This document shows, in pieces, positions 10,001 to 22,338 of a DNA stretch of 64,000 nucleotides (position 1 is the stretch's first letter; the number at the start of each line of letters is the position of its first letter). The notes below the pieces were generated by a model. It was not told where the DNA came from and ran no database searches. It worked only from the letters and a program-made list of their open reading frames with translations. The stretch is from contig NW_006766892.1 in NCBI RefSeq assembly GCF_000275845.1, forward strand, positions 326,666 through 390,665, read 5' to 3'. The position numbers were made by a program, and so were the translations under genes. The DNA comes from Dichomitus squalens LYAD-421 SS1. Lineage: Eukaryota; Basidiomycota; Agaricomycetes; Polyporales; Polyporaceae.

Positions 10001-12336
10001 GTCTCAGCGTGAGAAGACCAAGGAGAAAATCCCACTGTTCCTACCTTCGCCCTCGCCCACGAGCACCGTGGACGAACACAACCGCCCAGACGGGTCTCCC
10101 ACGGTGGACGACGTTGACATGTGGTCAGATGCTTCTGAGCCCCCTCGTTTACCCAGGCACTTGAAGGGAAAGGGGAGAGCGGTCGAGGACGACGATGTGA
10201 CTTCCGAGACATCGTCGGTTATGCCCGGTGCCACTTCGCGAGTACGTCGACGTGTGAACCGGGCGTACGTTCTCGTGCCTCCTTTACCGCAATATGCAAG
10301 ACGGAAGACTGCGCTGGTGTCTCGGTCCGGAAGTGTGGCGAGCGGCAGTCAGAATGCCAGTGCGAGTGCGCGGAGTGCTCGAAGCACCCAGAGTGCGAGC
10401 AGGAGTAGAGGTGCTACGGCCAGCGTTCACGAAGGCGAGGGGTCCATTGACGAGCTTGCGGCATGGCATGGTGGGTCGTTGTGCATGGACGAGAGCGACT
10501 GTGGCAAGAGCGTTGACCAGATATATGACATGTTAGTTGACGAGGGCATGGTAGCAGCTGAGCCTCAACGGGATAAAGAGGGTGAGTTGGTGGCATCGGT
10601 CGGCGTGCTCCGATACTGATCGCTGATATTGTTTTCCGCTCTTGGCAGAGGTCGAGGCGGAGGCGGAAGCTGAACAACTCTCTTTCACTCGGCTGCGGCA
10701 AACGCCCTGTTCTTGGTCCGAATGCGGGGTGATCTTGAACTCGGCGACCACACTGCAGAAGCACGTGGCGCTGCATGCGGATGAGAATGAGGAGTGGGTG
10801 AGTTGCTGTCATCTCTGCGGTTTCTCGTGCTGCATTTGCATATGTTGCGAATGCAGTCGACTGATGCGGGTGAACTGACATATATTGTTGCTATCACTAG
10901 GGGACGTTCACGTGTCGCTGGAACAATTGCTTCTCAACACATTTCGTTGATAAGCAGAGTCTAGTCAAGCATGTCCAGAAGCACACCAAGTCACCACTTT
11001 GGTGTGCGTACGAAGGTGGGCGATCGACGCTATCAACGCCTGTCGTGATAGATCTGACATCTCCGCTACACCACGACGTGGACGCTATTCACTATGCAGG
11101 ATGCGATACGTCCTACGCGTCGCCTTCCGAACTTTGTCGCCATCAGCAGTCAAGCAAGCATCAAGACGGACAGCTTCGCAGATCATGTCTGCCTGCACCT
11201 CCCCCTGAGAGAATGGACCCGCTGCCACCTCTGCCTGATCATGTCCCGGCGTACATGTCCGTTGAGCGTCGGGTTGGTAGGCATCCCACTTCGCGAGAAC
11301 GGCATCAATGGCTCGGCCCGAAGGTAAGTTGACATTCCGCGTGCTAGAACTTGATTATTCGCAACATTGCGACACCGCAGCATGTCCTCTTCGACGTCAC
11401 GCGACATTCGTGCATCTGTCTTTGATGCCTGACTGCACACTCACGCATGTACGTTACTAGGTTCTCGAGAATATAACCTCCTTCAAGTACACCGGCCGGC
11501 GTTCGAACGCAGCCTTACCCCTGCGCGGGTCCCGGCGGCTAGCCGAAAAGGTCGCTGCAGCAGAATTGGCCGCAGTGCCCCCGGAGAGCGCGATTGACCA
11601 GATTAAGCGGTGGATTGACGACGAATACCTCGACTTTGCGGACGGGTACGACGCGTCGAGACGCTACCGCGTTTGGTGCGCGGACATCCCTTCGGGGGAG
11701 ATCACTAGGATGGTGGACGATGGTCTCGTGCTCTGGGCCGACGGACGAGAGGACTCGGACCAGCGCGATCAGCACGCGGAAGCAGATGGTCCTGGAGTGG
11801 ATGGCGGCGGCCAGGAACCTGCAGGAGAAGGAGATGAGGACGCGGAAGGCGAGGAGGACGCAGAAGGCGAGGATGACGCAGAATTCGAGCAAGAACACGA
11901 ACACGAACGCGAACCCGAGGAGCCGCCACCACCACGCGTCGCGGGGTCGAGCGACGAAGGCGCAGGCTTGGAAGGTTCCCCTGTCCGCACCGAGGTCAGC
12001 GGTGGCGCTGATGGTGGCGGTCGACCAACCCCGAAGCCCAAGCTGCCGTTACCCAGAAGATCGCAAGTCCGACTGTTTAGTGCTCGACCAAATCGGACAG
12101 ATGATAGTCATGACGTCGAAGGCGTGGCAGGCAACACCGAGACAGATGCAGAGGGCCGTGGTGAACGACCGTCAACGCCGGCTCCAGTGCCAAACTCTGT
12201 GCCTGCAGCACCGAGCCCAAACGCCCCTTCGTCGCCGCCACCCATCTCGATGCCGGAGCCGAAGCCGGAGGAGCCTGTGGGATCGGTTTGGACGGCGTGG
12301 CCGCCGGCAAAGGAAGGGAGCGTTGGGCTGCGGTGA
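7089..12336 (+). CDS. Large C2H2 zinc-finger protein with disordered flanks
   Basis: I do not recognise a named orthologue. Exon 1 starts MNNGGDGQIPRQYSLNELV and forms a predicted coiled coil (AKRRQRIEAIKERLRSAEEQ, about residues 35-75). Ser/Pro-rich low-complexity exons follow, then a helical block (LDDPIKRAIMVLVLMMAERR; QRLFSDYIQWLNSRRQAR) and one long disordered exon (about 8760-10590). Three C2H2 fingers follow: CSWSEC...HVALH (C-x4-C-x12-H-x3-H), CRWNNC...HVQKH, and a third restored by an 84-bp intron (11016-11099) as CAYEGCDTSYASPSEL...H-x5-H. The C4-spaced finger style resembles GLI/ZIC-type DNA-binding fingers. The last exon has SAIDQIKRWIDDEYLDFADG, an acidic repeat (DAEGEEDAEGEDDAE) and a proline-rich tail. 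A transcription-regulator role is inference. Treating all this as one gene rests on continuous open frames; two genes remain possible. Confidence 0.7.
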
Positions 12337-12844
12337 GGGCCCCCTTCGGGGGATAGCGTGGGCAGTTAGCTTAGCTACCGAAGGACATGTGGGAATGTTG
12401 GCGAGGCTAGAATCTGTTGGATATGAGAGCGATCAGACGTGGTGTGTGTGATATTGATACGATCTCTCGCGTATGATGATAGCCTTTGGCTGCTGTCTGC
12501 CACCTGCTCGGCGGCGGAGGACAAGGCTCCATCGGCTGGCTGGAATCGCGCTGAATCTGCCCGAAAGATGGCTCAGAATCCGGGGCGTGGACCAGCTGTG
12601 CGGACGGCAAGGCGTGATGTTGAGCCGCAGTTGTCGCGCAGGCGCGCCGCCCGGACGAGGGCGCAGAGGGGGACACACCGTTACGCCCGGCCGACCTGGC
12701 CTGTTCCCTTGTCCCATCTCCGTGCCTGCGTCTCAGCCTCAGCTCACCGCAGCGTCCCACTGAAGGCTCTGCGCTTGGCCATGATCTGAGGCCGGCGACT
12801 GCACTCCCTTATCCGTCTCCGACGTCTCTCCTCTCGCCGCCACC
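12337..12844. other. Intergenic region, presumed promoter of the histone-fold gene
   Basis: 508 bp between two plus-strand genes. Open frames here are short and lack codon structure or family similarity. A pyrimidine-rich stretch (around 12805-12840) immediately precedes the next start codon. Confidence 0.5.
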
Positions 12845-15800
12845 ATGTCCATCCAGTGTCCGTCGTACATATCCGCCCGCTCCGCCGAGGTCATCCTCTC
12901 CGACGTCCGCCCAATCAAGCTCAAGCCCGACGCGCTGCACTCCATTAATGTCCTCCTGGACGAGACCCTCTACAGCATCCTCACCACCGCCCGGTCACTC
13001 GCCACGGATAGGCTCAAGGCCGCGCTTCTCAAGGTCCTGCCAACGAGTCTTGGGAAGGAGGCGCTGCTCGAGGCGGAGGTCGAGCTGAAGGCGTACTGGG
13101 ACCGAACAGGCTCCGCGCGCCCGCTGCCATCTGGGCGCAATGGAGATTCCAAGGAGTTTGACTTGCAGTGGTCTTTCGAGGTGCGCACGCGAGCCACAGT
13201 TCGTACATGTTCGTCGCTGAGCTGTGAGGCAACACGCTCTTTCCGCGCGGCCGTGAACAGCTGCTACGTCTCAAATGCGAGGCGTACTCGACGATGAACG
13301 ACTCCGACGAGGACGCCGAGGCCGAGAAGCGGCTCCAGCAGCGCATGGAGCAGGCCGGCTCGTCTTCTCCGCCCAGCCCTGCGCTACTGTCTCCGGCCGC
13401 GCTCTATCTCACGGCTATACTTGAGTACGTGAACCCATCTGTCCGTCCACATATCTTCTTCCTGGAGCTCACACCTCGCCCCTGTCCTTCTCAGGGCAAT
13501 CTGCGAGTGAGTGCTTCATATGAGGTGATATCTTCCCTGGGTTTTGACAGCCGCCTGTCGCACTTCAGACATGTACTGTCCAACGTGAGCCGCGTGGCCG
13601 CCCGCGATAGCAGCCGCACACTTGCCACCGTCCAAGACCTCTTTACTGCGCTCGGGGAGGACGACACTATTTTCGGGATGTTCAAGGCTATGAAAGGTGT
13701 GCACTTCTCTTCGTGACGCAGCGATGCATGCTCGATCGACGCCACGCGCTGCGGCACCATCGTGACCTCAGTCACTGACATATATTGCAACCATCCCCTA
13801 TCGCGCTCTTGGCTACAGTGTACGCCCACATCGAAGGGCTGTCCAGAGCTCAGGCCCAGCGACCACGCAGGAGCAAGTCCTTCTCAAGGAGCACAGACCA
13901 GAAGAACGCCGCCCCGCGAACGTCGACATCCTCCCCTCTGAACGGCGAGTCGGTGGCGACAAACGGGACGACGACGGCATCTGCAATAGCGCCGGGAGGA
14001 TCATCACGCATGTCGACGGACTCGCAGAAGTCGACGACGGTGGTGGGGTCGAGCGAGTCGCGGCGGACGTCGATGGAGAAGGTGAAAGGCGCAAAGATTT
14101 TCCACAGCCGGACGCCAAGCGACAAGCAGCATGCCCGCGACGACTCGGCAAGCGCCGCGCTAGCGCGATCAGCGTCCGAAAACGGCATCAACCGCGAGCA
14201 TGGTCCAGAATTCGAGGCGAGTGTTCTGACCCCGCGTTTCCGTCTCACCTCTCCCCCTTTCTCCGCCCCCTCGCTCGCTGGCGGTGTGCTGACGTGTCGT
14301 GCTCCTTGCAGGAGGACGAGGAGCTGCAGCAGGAGTTCGACGAGCTCATGCGCTCTGGTGCGACCATGAAGGTCTCGTTGACGCCAGACCGGCTAAAGAG
14401 TATGGAGGTGCGTCCTGATTGCTGTCCCTCGTTGATTGGTGGAGCAGCAGTCTAACTTCGCCACCGTTCTCGTGATCTCAACCCGGGCAGGTCTACAAGC
14501 AGGAGCGTTTCGAGCGAGAACGGTTGAGCCGCAGAGGTACCCAGAGTGCGAACAAGATACAGGACGGCAGCCTGCCCCTCCCGGAGCCGCGGCCGCGGAC
14601 GACGACCGGACGATCGTCGATCCGCCATGTGGACTCGATCGTCGAGGACGAGGAGGAGCACTCGAGCTCTTCCAACCACGCCGCCGTCGCTTCCCTTACC
14701 TCACTACAGTCCAACGCGGCGTCGGCGTCGGCAAGGATGCGAAATACCTCATTCACTGCGACCTCGGCGGGCAGCCGGCCGCCGAGCGACCAGCGCTTGC
14801 GCTCCATCTCCATCTCGAACGTGCCCCACCCGCGGGACAAGGACGGCATCACGCGCAGGGTGTCGAACAGCAATGGCACCTCGAGGGCAGGCGGGAGGAC
14901 GGGCTCGCAGAACGCGGCCCCGCCCCCGCCGTCCGTCGGGATGCCGAAGCGGACGAGGAAGAAGCAGGTGAACAGGGAGTCGATGGACCTGGACGAGATC
15001 ATGGCGGGGTCGGATGGCGAGGATGTGGATGTGGAAGAGGTGAGACCTCCTGCCTCGCTGCCGGCGTCCCCGCGCACGCCTGGGGGCAGCAGGCCCCACA
15101 TCTCGAAGGCTGCGCAGGATCTCATCGCGTTCCTCGAAGAGGGCCCGCCCGAGGAGCCCTCGTACAGCTCGAGCGTGAATGCGAGCGTCATCTCGTTCGA
15201 GTCGACGAAGACCCGGTCGGGGCGGCTGCAGCGTATGATGTCGCGGCTCACCCTCGGGGGCTCCAGGGAGAGCTTGAACGGGAGCATCTCGGAGGAGCAG
15301 CCCAAGACGCCTCGCTCGCTCTCGAGGAAGGGCTCGAAGATGGGCATGGTGACGTCGCCTCCGCCGTCGTACAAGGGCGGGTCCCTCCAGTCGAAGCGAT
15401 CTATACCCAACGTCAGTGTATACCCCAACGTCATCGTCGCGACACCCCCTCCCCGCCTTCCGCTCCAGAATTCCCAGACCTCTTCGTCGCTCGCGTCCCC
15501 GCCGGTCTCGGCTACGTCCTCGTTGCACACGTCGAACGAAGATGTGGCATTCTCCTCGCAGCATTCTAGTCTTTCGCGCCGCACTACACGCAAGGCCGTC
15601 CCGCCGCTCGACGACGTCGTATCCCTGTCGAGCACCGTCGGCGAGTCCGTGTTTGAGGGCCGGCCTGCCGTCAACGGGAATCGCAGAGCGCAAGTCGACG
15701 ACCAAGGCAAGGATGGCACGTCCTCGCCCATTCCCCCCGTCGTGCGGCGCTCGGTCGTATTGAACGGACATCCCGTCAAGCTTGACACCTCCGAGCCATC

Positions 15801-16440
15801 CCTGCACCCCCGTGCGGCCAGCATCACCTCCCCCACGTCTACGAGCGACCGCAAGTCCATCCACGGAAAGTCCGAGAGCGGGTACGCGTCCCGCTCTACG
15901 TCGCGCAGCCCCATCACGCCCTCGGAGCGCCTTCCCCCGCCGCCTCCGCCTGCACCGACGATCCCCCCAGCAGATGCGGAGAACCTCCGTCGCCTGCTCG
16001 AGGCTGCGACGTCGGCAGACGAGTGTCGGCTGCTCGTTGACTTGTTCCTCGTCAAGAACGGCTTCGCACTCAAGGAGTCCGTCGCCTCGTCCCCTGCAGC
16101 AGACACTGCGGGGCTAGCGGTGGGAACGGGCAAGTTGGAGGACGCGCTCGCGCTCGCGGCACGGGAGGCGCAGGAGGTTGAGCGCGGGTTAGTCGCACTG
16201 TTTCTGGGCGGGGGCGGGCAGGTTGACTTGAGCGGCGCGCCGTCTCTTCTTCCTTCTTTACAGAACGCCGAGCCCGGGTCTGGTTCTGGACCGTCCGACG
16301 CTGCAGGATCTGCATCGGAGCTTGGGTCCAAGTCTGGGTCAGGATCCGCAGGCCAGTCCAACCAGCCCGAGCCCGTTGCAGCCGGGTTTCAGCAGCAGCA
16401 GCAGCAGTTTCGTGCCAGTCCCGTTGCCGTCTCCCACTAG
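12845..16440 (+). CDS. Protein with H2B-like and H2A-like histone folds and a long disordered tail
   Basis: No named orthologue recognised. Exon 1 starts MSIQCPSYISARSAEVI. Its block KPDALHSINVLLDETLYSIL followed by ALLKVLPTSLGKEALLEAEV resembles H2B alpha-2 and the H2B LPGELAKHA helix region. After introns the reading frame gives AALYLTAILEAICEHVLSNV and RVAARDSSRTLATVQDLFTA, closely patterned on H2A ([21 protein letters not shown], then a KKTR-like loop). So the N-terminal quarter looks like an H2B-H2A doublet. Then come Ser-rich disordered exons, a conserved-looking helix (EELQQEFDELMRSGATMKVS; LKSMEVYKQERFERERLSRR), and one long Ser/Pro-rich exon from about 14495 with a C-terminal helix (ADAENLRRLLEAATSADECR). 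One junction (near 14218) needs a GC-AG intron to keep frame. The histone-fold reading is inference from alignment by eye; the gene itself is clear. Confidence 0.72.
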
Positions 16441-17671
16441 TGCCAGTGCTGCCGGTCTTGGTCTCGGTAGCCCGCGCGTCAGTACTATCATCGACCGCCG
16501 ACTTTCGATCATCGTCCCAAGGAGAAGCGTGGACCCGCACATCCTAAATTTATACCGTATATACCAGAATGGCCTCGGTCTGGATCCGATTGCATGAGAC
16601 GCGGTCTTCGGCCTGCACTCGAACATAGCACCTCCAGTACATCTTGTTTATCCCGTACCAACATCAGCACATAGTTGTTGTTGTCCCCTAGGAAAACGTC
16701 TCTCGTGGCTCCGGTATGTCCGCCTACTACATATGCATGCTACCTCCCTCGTTTCGCTATCACTACTGCCACTACTGTCTCCTTAGCTTAGCGGGTTCTG
16801 CCTCGTTCGTTCGTTCAAACTGTCTCGCTCGTTTTTGTGACTATCCGCTGCGTATATAGCGTTGTAATGGCATCTCTCTCTTTGTCGGACTTGGATAAGC
16901 GTGTCGTGGTATGTGCATGTGCCATTGAAACCAGGATAGGTGCACAAATACAACGTCCTCCTATAGTTAGGTTATAGTTCCCTTCTTTCCCAACCCCGGG
17001 CCCATCCGAAGGCCCCTAGGCCTTGCTTGATCGCGCTGGAACAGGTTATTGGGATTCTCAGGCCTTGTTGATGTGCTCATGCCGCAAACCTCGATACACG
17101 CAAGTTTTCAGCGCTACCTTTCTGAGTGAGGTGGCAGCTCCCTATGGTCCGATATTGAAACGTTGCACTACATATGTCATTGTTACGAATCTCTGCGGAG
17201 TAGCCGGAACGGAAGGTTTTCAGTGGCAGGTGGCGTACGCTAGCAGCGGAATGGGTACAACCTGTATTCGGGCACATCTCTATGCGCGTTTGGCTACCGT
17301 GACGTGTTGGTTAATAGTACGATCCAAACTAGAGACACATGTAGCCTGACAGCGTCCCCTGGGGGTATCCTGTTAAGTATTCAGCCGTGTGTACGTCTAT
17401 TCTTGCGCAAATATATGTACCTAGTTCCTTTTAAGCCCCTCGCTTGCAGTCGACTCCGATGCTCGGAACGCACCGACATTCCGTGCGTTAACATAGTGTT
17501 CACGGTTCAATCATTATATAATGAGACTGTAGAGCGGCTGTGGCTACTTTTGCTGTGGTGGCTAGACCCGGGGCCCGTACTGTTACATCATGTGCAGTGA
17601 CGAAAGCAAGATTGGATGAATAAGGAGCGGAACAAATGCTGCGGAATCTCTAGGAAGCTGCTAACCTAGTA
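16441..17671. other. Convergent intergenic region
   Basis: 1.2 kb between the stops of two convergent genes. It should contain both 3' UTRs and polyadenylation signals. I found no open frame with family similarity and no RNA gene. Confidence 0.5.
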
Positions 17672-20600
17672 CTACCGGACCTCTAATGACACCTTGATAC
17701 CCATGGATGCGAGTTCGGCACACAGGTATCTGAAGACGTAAGGTACGGCAATGATGTCCATGTCGCCTCCCTTCGAGGCCGGTCCAAGAATGTGCTGCGA
17801 TGGTATCTGCACGCGCACATCGGCGTGCCCGTTGGCAGTAGCTGATGCCTGCCCGGTTGCCAAGGCTTGCCTTGCGCGTGTCTCCTCTTCTTCCGCAGCA
17901 GCACGGCATACTCTACAGTACTCACCGCCAGGTCCTGTGGGCTTGAGCATGCCCGACGCGCCGATTACCATCTCGCCGAGGGTGACATCGTCGTACCCGA
18001 GCGAGATCAAGCTGCCGCAAGTCCTGCACACCCATGCCGTCGAATAGTCGGAGCAGTTCATGAGTCGGTCTTGCAAAAGGAATGCGGTCCCATGAGCGAT
18101 GAGCGCGTCCCGCTCCATCTCTCCGAAACGAATACCACCCGCGCGTTTCCGGCCCTGCAGGAACGCATAGTGAGCCTTCGCGTTCCCAGAGAATTGCTTG
18201 GAGAAATGGTAACGACATACCTTGACGGGCTGACGGGTAACGGGATCGACGGGGCCTATTGTTCGCACCTGGAACTTGTCGAGGACCATGTGTCGAAGGC
18301 GCTGGTAGTAGACAACACCGATGTAGATGTCCGCCGCGAACTCCTGACCGGTGATGCCGGAGTACATCGGCTCATTCCCGTAGTAGTTGTAGCCCGCCGC
18401 GACGAGCTGTTCGCCGAAGTAGTCGATCGCAGTGTCTTCTTCCGTGAACCTGCAAGAAGTGCGCAAGAAGCACGGGTGAGTGGGGGATCGTCAGGGTGCT
18501 GCTTCGCGCGGGTGCTGATCGGAGGAAGACTTACTGGAAGGGCGTCGCGTCCTGCGCAAGACCGTGCATTGCACCAGCTTTCCCAGCCATGCTCTCGACT
18601 AACATACCAATCGTCATGCGGGACGGGAAAGCGTGCGGGTTGATAATGACGTCGGGCTGCATGCCACTCTCAGTGAACGGCATGTCGATGGCGGGCCATT
18701 TTTGCGAGCAGACACCCTTTTGCCCGTGCCGCGATGAGAACTTGTCGCCGATAACCGGCGCGCGGGTGATGCGCAGGGTGATATTGATCTTCTGCAGCTC
18801 TTGGTCACCGGCGTCGCTGCCTGTACAGAGATGGTAAGTAGTCTGAAAAGCAAGCCACAAAGTTGATCCCTACCTAGCAGGCGGACCGTGTCGACATACG
18901 CGACCTCGTCGCCCTTGTACTTGACGAACTTCGTGCGTCCAGTCGTGTCGTCCACATACGCCGCAATCGGGTCCCCAGGGTTCAGCCTTGACCCAACAAT
19001 AGGCAAACCATCTGCGTCAACCAGCTTCGCCGCCGCATGCTGATTGGGGCCCTCTTCCATTCTGATCTCCGGGCCCACTCCAAAATGTAGCGTTGGGGGG
19101 CCGGTCTGCCTCCTAGAGCCCGTGAGCTCCTGCAGGTCGACGGTGTATGCCTTGTAAACTGTCCCGTAACCGAACCCGCGCTCGTGTGCGGACTTGTTGA
19201 GGATCATCGCGTCCTCCATGTCGTAGCCGGTGTAGGAGATGACGGCAACAATCGCGTTCGTGCCGTTCGGGAACGAGTCCATACCGTACGTGTTGTGCAG
19301 TGCGGGGCGCACGACGGGCGTTTGGCCGGTTTGGAGCCGGTAGAGCTTGTTGTCGGTGCGATGCTGGAGGGCCGTCGCAGGCGTTCCCATTGTTTGTTTA
19401 CCCATCTGAACAAATGCGCATGAGTTTGAAACAAAGAAGTCAAATTCTTCTACACGCAGACATACCTGACATTGATAGATGTTACGAGGACTCTATGGCA
19501 TGATATCCGGTCAGCGACCTCTACATAGGAAATGGGGATGTAAGCTAGCGCACCTGGTTGAAGTCCGAGAACGGTGTCAAGTTCGCGAGAATAGACAAGA
19601 AGTTCGTGGGCGCGTGTTCCACATGTGTCGACACCCCGTCCTCAATCTCCGCAGGCGTGCACGCGATGTCCATATACACTTGCTCGAACGATCCCACCTG
19701 GTCGTCCCTCCCGTTCGCCAAATACTTCACAGGCCGCATCATCCTAGACCGGCTCGAGAACAGATACAAGCCAGGGTACTGCCCGCCCTTAGATACAGGC
19801 ACGAAGCCGATTTCGAGGTCGAGCGGGACGCTGTGCTTGCCTTCGGTCTTCCATATTCGCAGGCTCGTCGCGAGCTGCTTGCATACCGCGGATGGGGCCC
19901 AGCCGATGAGTCGTCCATCGAGCTGCACGCAGAGGTTGCGCCGGCCATCAACCGAAGGCGCGAACGCCTGCGTCATGCCGTGTGCTGCCAGCAGTGCGGG
20001 AAGGTGTGCGACGGCTAAGGGAGAGGTGACGATGCGGCATGTGCGGGAGAGATGGTTGAGCAGACCGCAGGGCGAGCCGTCCGGCGTGTGCACAGGGCAG
20101 AGGAAGCCTGCGAAGAGGAAGTGGGAAGGTATGTTAGCATTAGCGTTAGACTAGGCGGCTCCTTGTCCCTGGAGGTACAGGGACAGGAACAAGGATGGGA
20201 AGGGGCTTGGACAGACGAAGTGAGGCTTCGGCTTACCCCACGCTTCGGGAAGGAGCTTTCGGACGGTCGTGGTCTTGAGCTCGGCAAAGAAGGCACCACG
20301 GTGGATGGAGCGGAAGTGGCTTATATAACGCATCCAGTTGAGCTTCTCGGCGACGATCGTGAAACCGGACGCTTGCTGGAGGTCAAGGCCCGTCGGAGAT
20401 ACGAGGTTGCCGGTGGCGAGGAAGTTGGACATCTTGGCGCCGATATCGTAGCTCGTCCTGCTGAGCACCTTCTTGATATACCGCTCTGTCCCAAGACATG
20501 AATGGCTGTGAGGATGAGACTGGAGTAAGAGACGTACTGTCGAAGAAGTCCACAGCAGGATTTGAGTTGCGAACGTCAAGTGCAATGCCCTCGCGGAAGC

Positions 20601-22103
20601 TGTTGAGGGCTTCCTCGAGACGCTCTTTGATGATCATGCCGTAGAGTGTACCAGGTAGGAGGACTTCCTGGTGTTGAGGAGAATCGGGGTTGTCGACGCT
20701 ACATGACTTGGAGACGAGTGCAAAGAGCTTCCTCAGCATGAAACTAGACAAGGTCAGTACGTGTGTCTATTCATGCCGTCATGGAACGTACAGGAGCATG
20801 CGGAACTTGTCTCTTGGGTTTTGCAGATGGACGAGTACGACTTTATTGATGAGCCATACGCCAATGGCCTGGTTAGTCCAGTCTTCGGGCATGTTGACTA
20901 CCACGCGGAACTTGTCACCCAAGTACTGCAGACATTGATCTCCCGTGTACAAGCTGTACATCTTGAAACTCCTGAGTAACAGCTCGACACGATCTGATAG
21001 GAATGTGTCCTCGTAGTCTTGCATCATAACGCCCTCGAAAATCTCCTTATCGGACGCGGAAACGAGAGCTTTGAGGATTAGCATGATGGGAATGACATAT
21101 TCTTGTTTGCGCCAGGAGAACCTGAGCATCGCGCTACCGTTCGAGAGGTAGTGGAGTGTGTTCGTGACGCCCGTCTGGTCAGGGCGGACGCAGCGTATCT
21201 GGACGGCGTAAGGGGTGTAGGATGGACCGCGGTTGACGAACGAGGGTCGGACGAGGGAGATGACGTGGTGTCGACGAGGGAGGATGAGGTAACGGATGAG
21301 ACGTTCATTCCCATTGATGATGAAGTACCCGCCGAACTCTTCGGGCTCCTCGTGATGCTTTACAAGGTCCGCGGAAGACATACCGCGAACGTTACACCGT
21401 GCTGACTACAGATGCGACACTGAGCGGGGGTTACCTGAGAGAAGACTACTGGGTACTCACCCTGACCATAATAGGCAGAAGACCGCAATCCCTCATCTGG
21501 ACTTCAACGGGACCGTCGTTCACTTGCCAGCATATTTTGGCAGTCATACGCCCGCGATATGATGTCAACCGTTCGCGAGCCTAAAGGGCGGCGAAGGCGT
21601 GATGCACATTCAGTTCGACAAAAGCCTTGAGGATATACTGCGGTACATACTTCCGTTGGGAATACTCTCCTCTCAACAGCATCTTTGTCTTTCTCAGGAA
21701 CCATAGGTCGCGCAACAGTAACCTGTTCATACCACACTGCAGTCCAATAAGGTCTTTTTGCTTCCTGTTAGTCGTGGTCATGAAAGAGTAGCTCACTGGT
21801 CAACCGGTTCCCCCATCCTCTCTGCCCACTTTCTGCTCCGATATCTCCCTTCCCATCAAACACTACCCGCCTTCCAATGTCCTCCAGCCCCAATGATAGA
21901 AGTCCCCTCCCGTCTCCGTCACCTGCAGGAAGTCCGGAGTCATTGAATAACGCATTGAAGGACTCTATGTGCGGGGTCACGAATTCATTCAAGATCGGGA
22001 CGACCGCAGCATCCTTAGGTGGGCTCTTGAAGTTCTTCTCGCGCTCTAGTGTGTTGAATGAGCTATTAGGCCGCTTGGGCGTGCGAGCAGAGCCATCTGG
22101 CAT
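17672..22103 (-). CDS. RPA2: DNA-directed RNA polymerase I second-largest subunit (RPA135)
   Basis: The second-largest subunit of RNA polymerase I, which transcribes rRNA in the nucleolus and forms half of the active-site cleft. The start [16 protein letters not shown] leads to [19 protein letters not shown] and [18 protein letters not shown], typical of the Pol I paralogue. Later blocks include [60 protein letters not shown] (joined across an intron), [16 protein letters not shown] and [20 protein letters not shown]. The C-terminal zinc ribbon has CRTCGS and CRVC pairs followed by [20 protein letters not shown] and [17 protein letters not shown]. The [14 protein letters not shown] wording and N-terminal region separate it from Pol II and III subunits. 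Several introns interrupt it, with frame shifts near 18480-18540, 18820-18880, 19410-19550, 20110-20240, 20490-20540, 20740-20790 and 21380-21590. The gene is divergent from the nucleoporin gene. Confidence 0.95.
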
Positions 22104-22338
22104 AGCGAGCAGCGAGTACAGGGGTAGGCGAGACGGCTGCCTCTCTGCGAAACTTGCAGCAAAGCTGATGGGCGCTTCACAAAAACTTAGGCGCCTAGGG
22201 CCGGGCGAGCGTGACCGCGTTTTGGGCTCCGCCTGAATGGGGGCCGCAGGACAAGGCGAGGCGCCGAGGAGGCCAACGGGTGCATCGACGACTTGTACGA
22301 CGACGACGACGACGACCTGAGACGACCCCCGCTTCACG
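22104..22338. promoter_or_regulatory. Divergent promoter RPA2 / NUP98
   Basis: 235 bp between two divergent start codons; it must drive both the Pol I subunit and the nucleoporin. It holds a CGACGACGACGACGA run (about 22299-22316) just upstream of the nucleoporin start. No TATA box is visible. Confidence 0.55.

Noticed and set aside
14493..16361. Long minus-strand open frame of 622 codons and another of 371 codons at 14749-15864
   Set aside because: Both are antisense to the last exon of the histone-fold gene, which is continuous with upstream exons. High GC keeps all frames open here; the minus frames show no family similarity.
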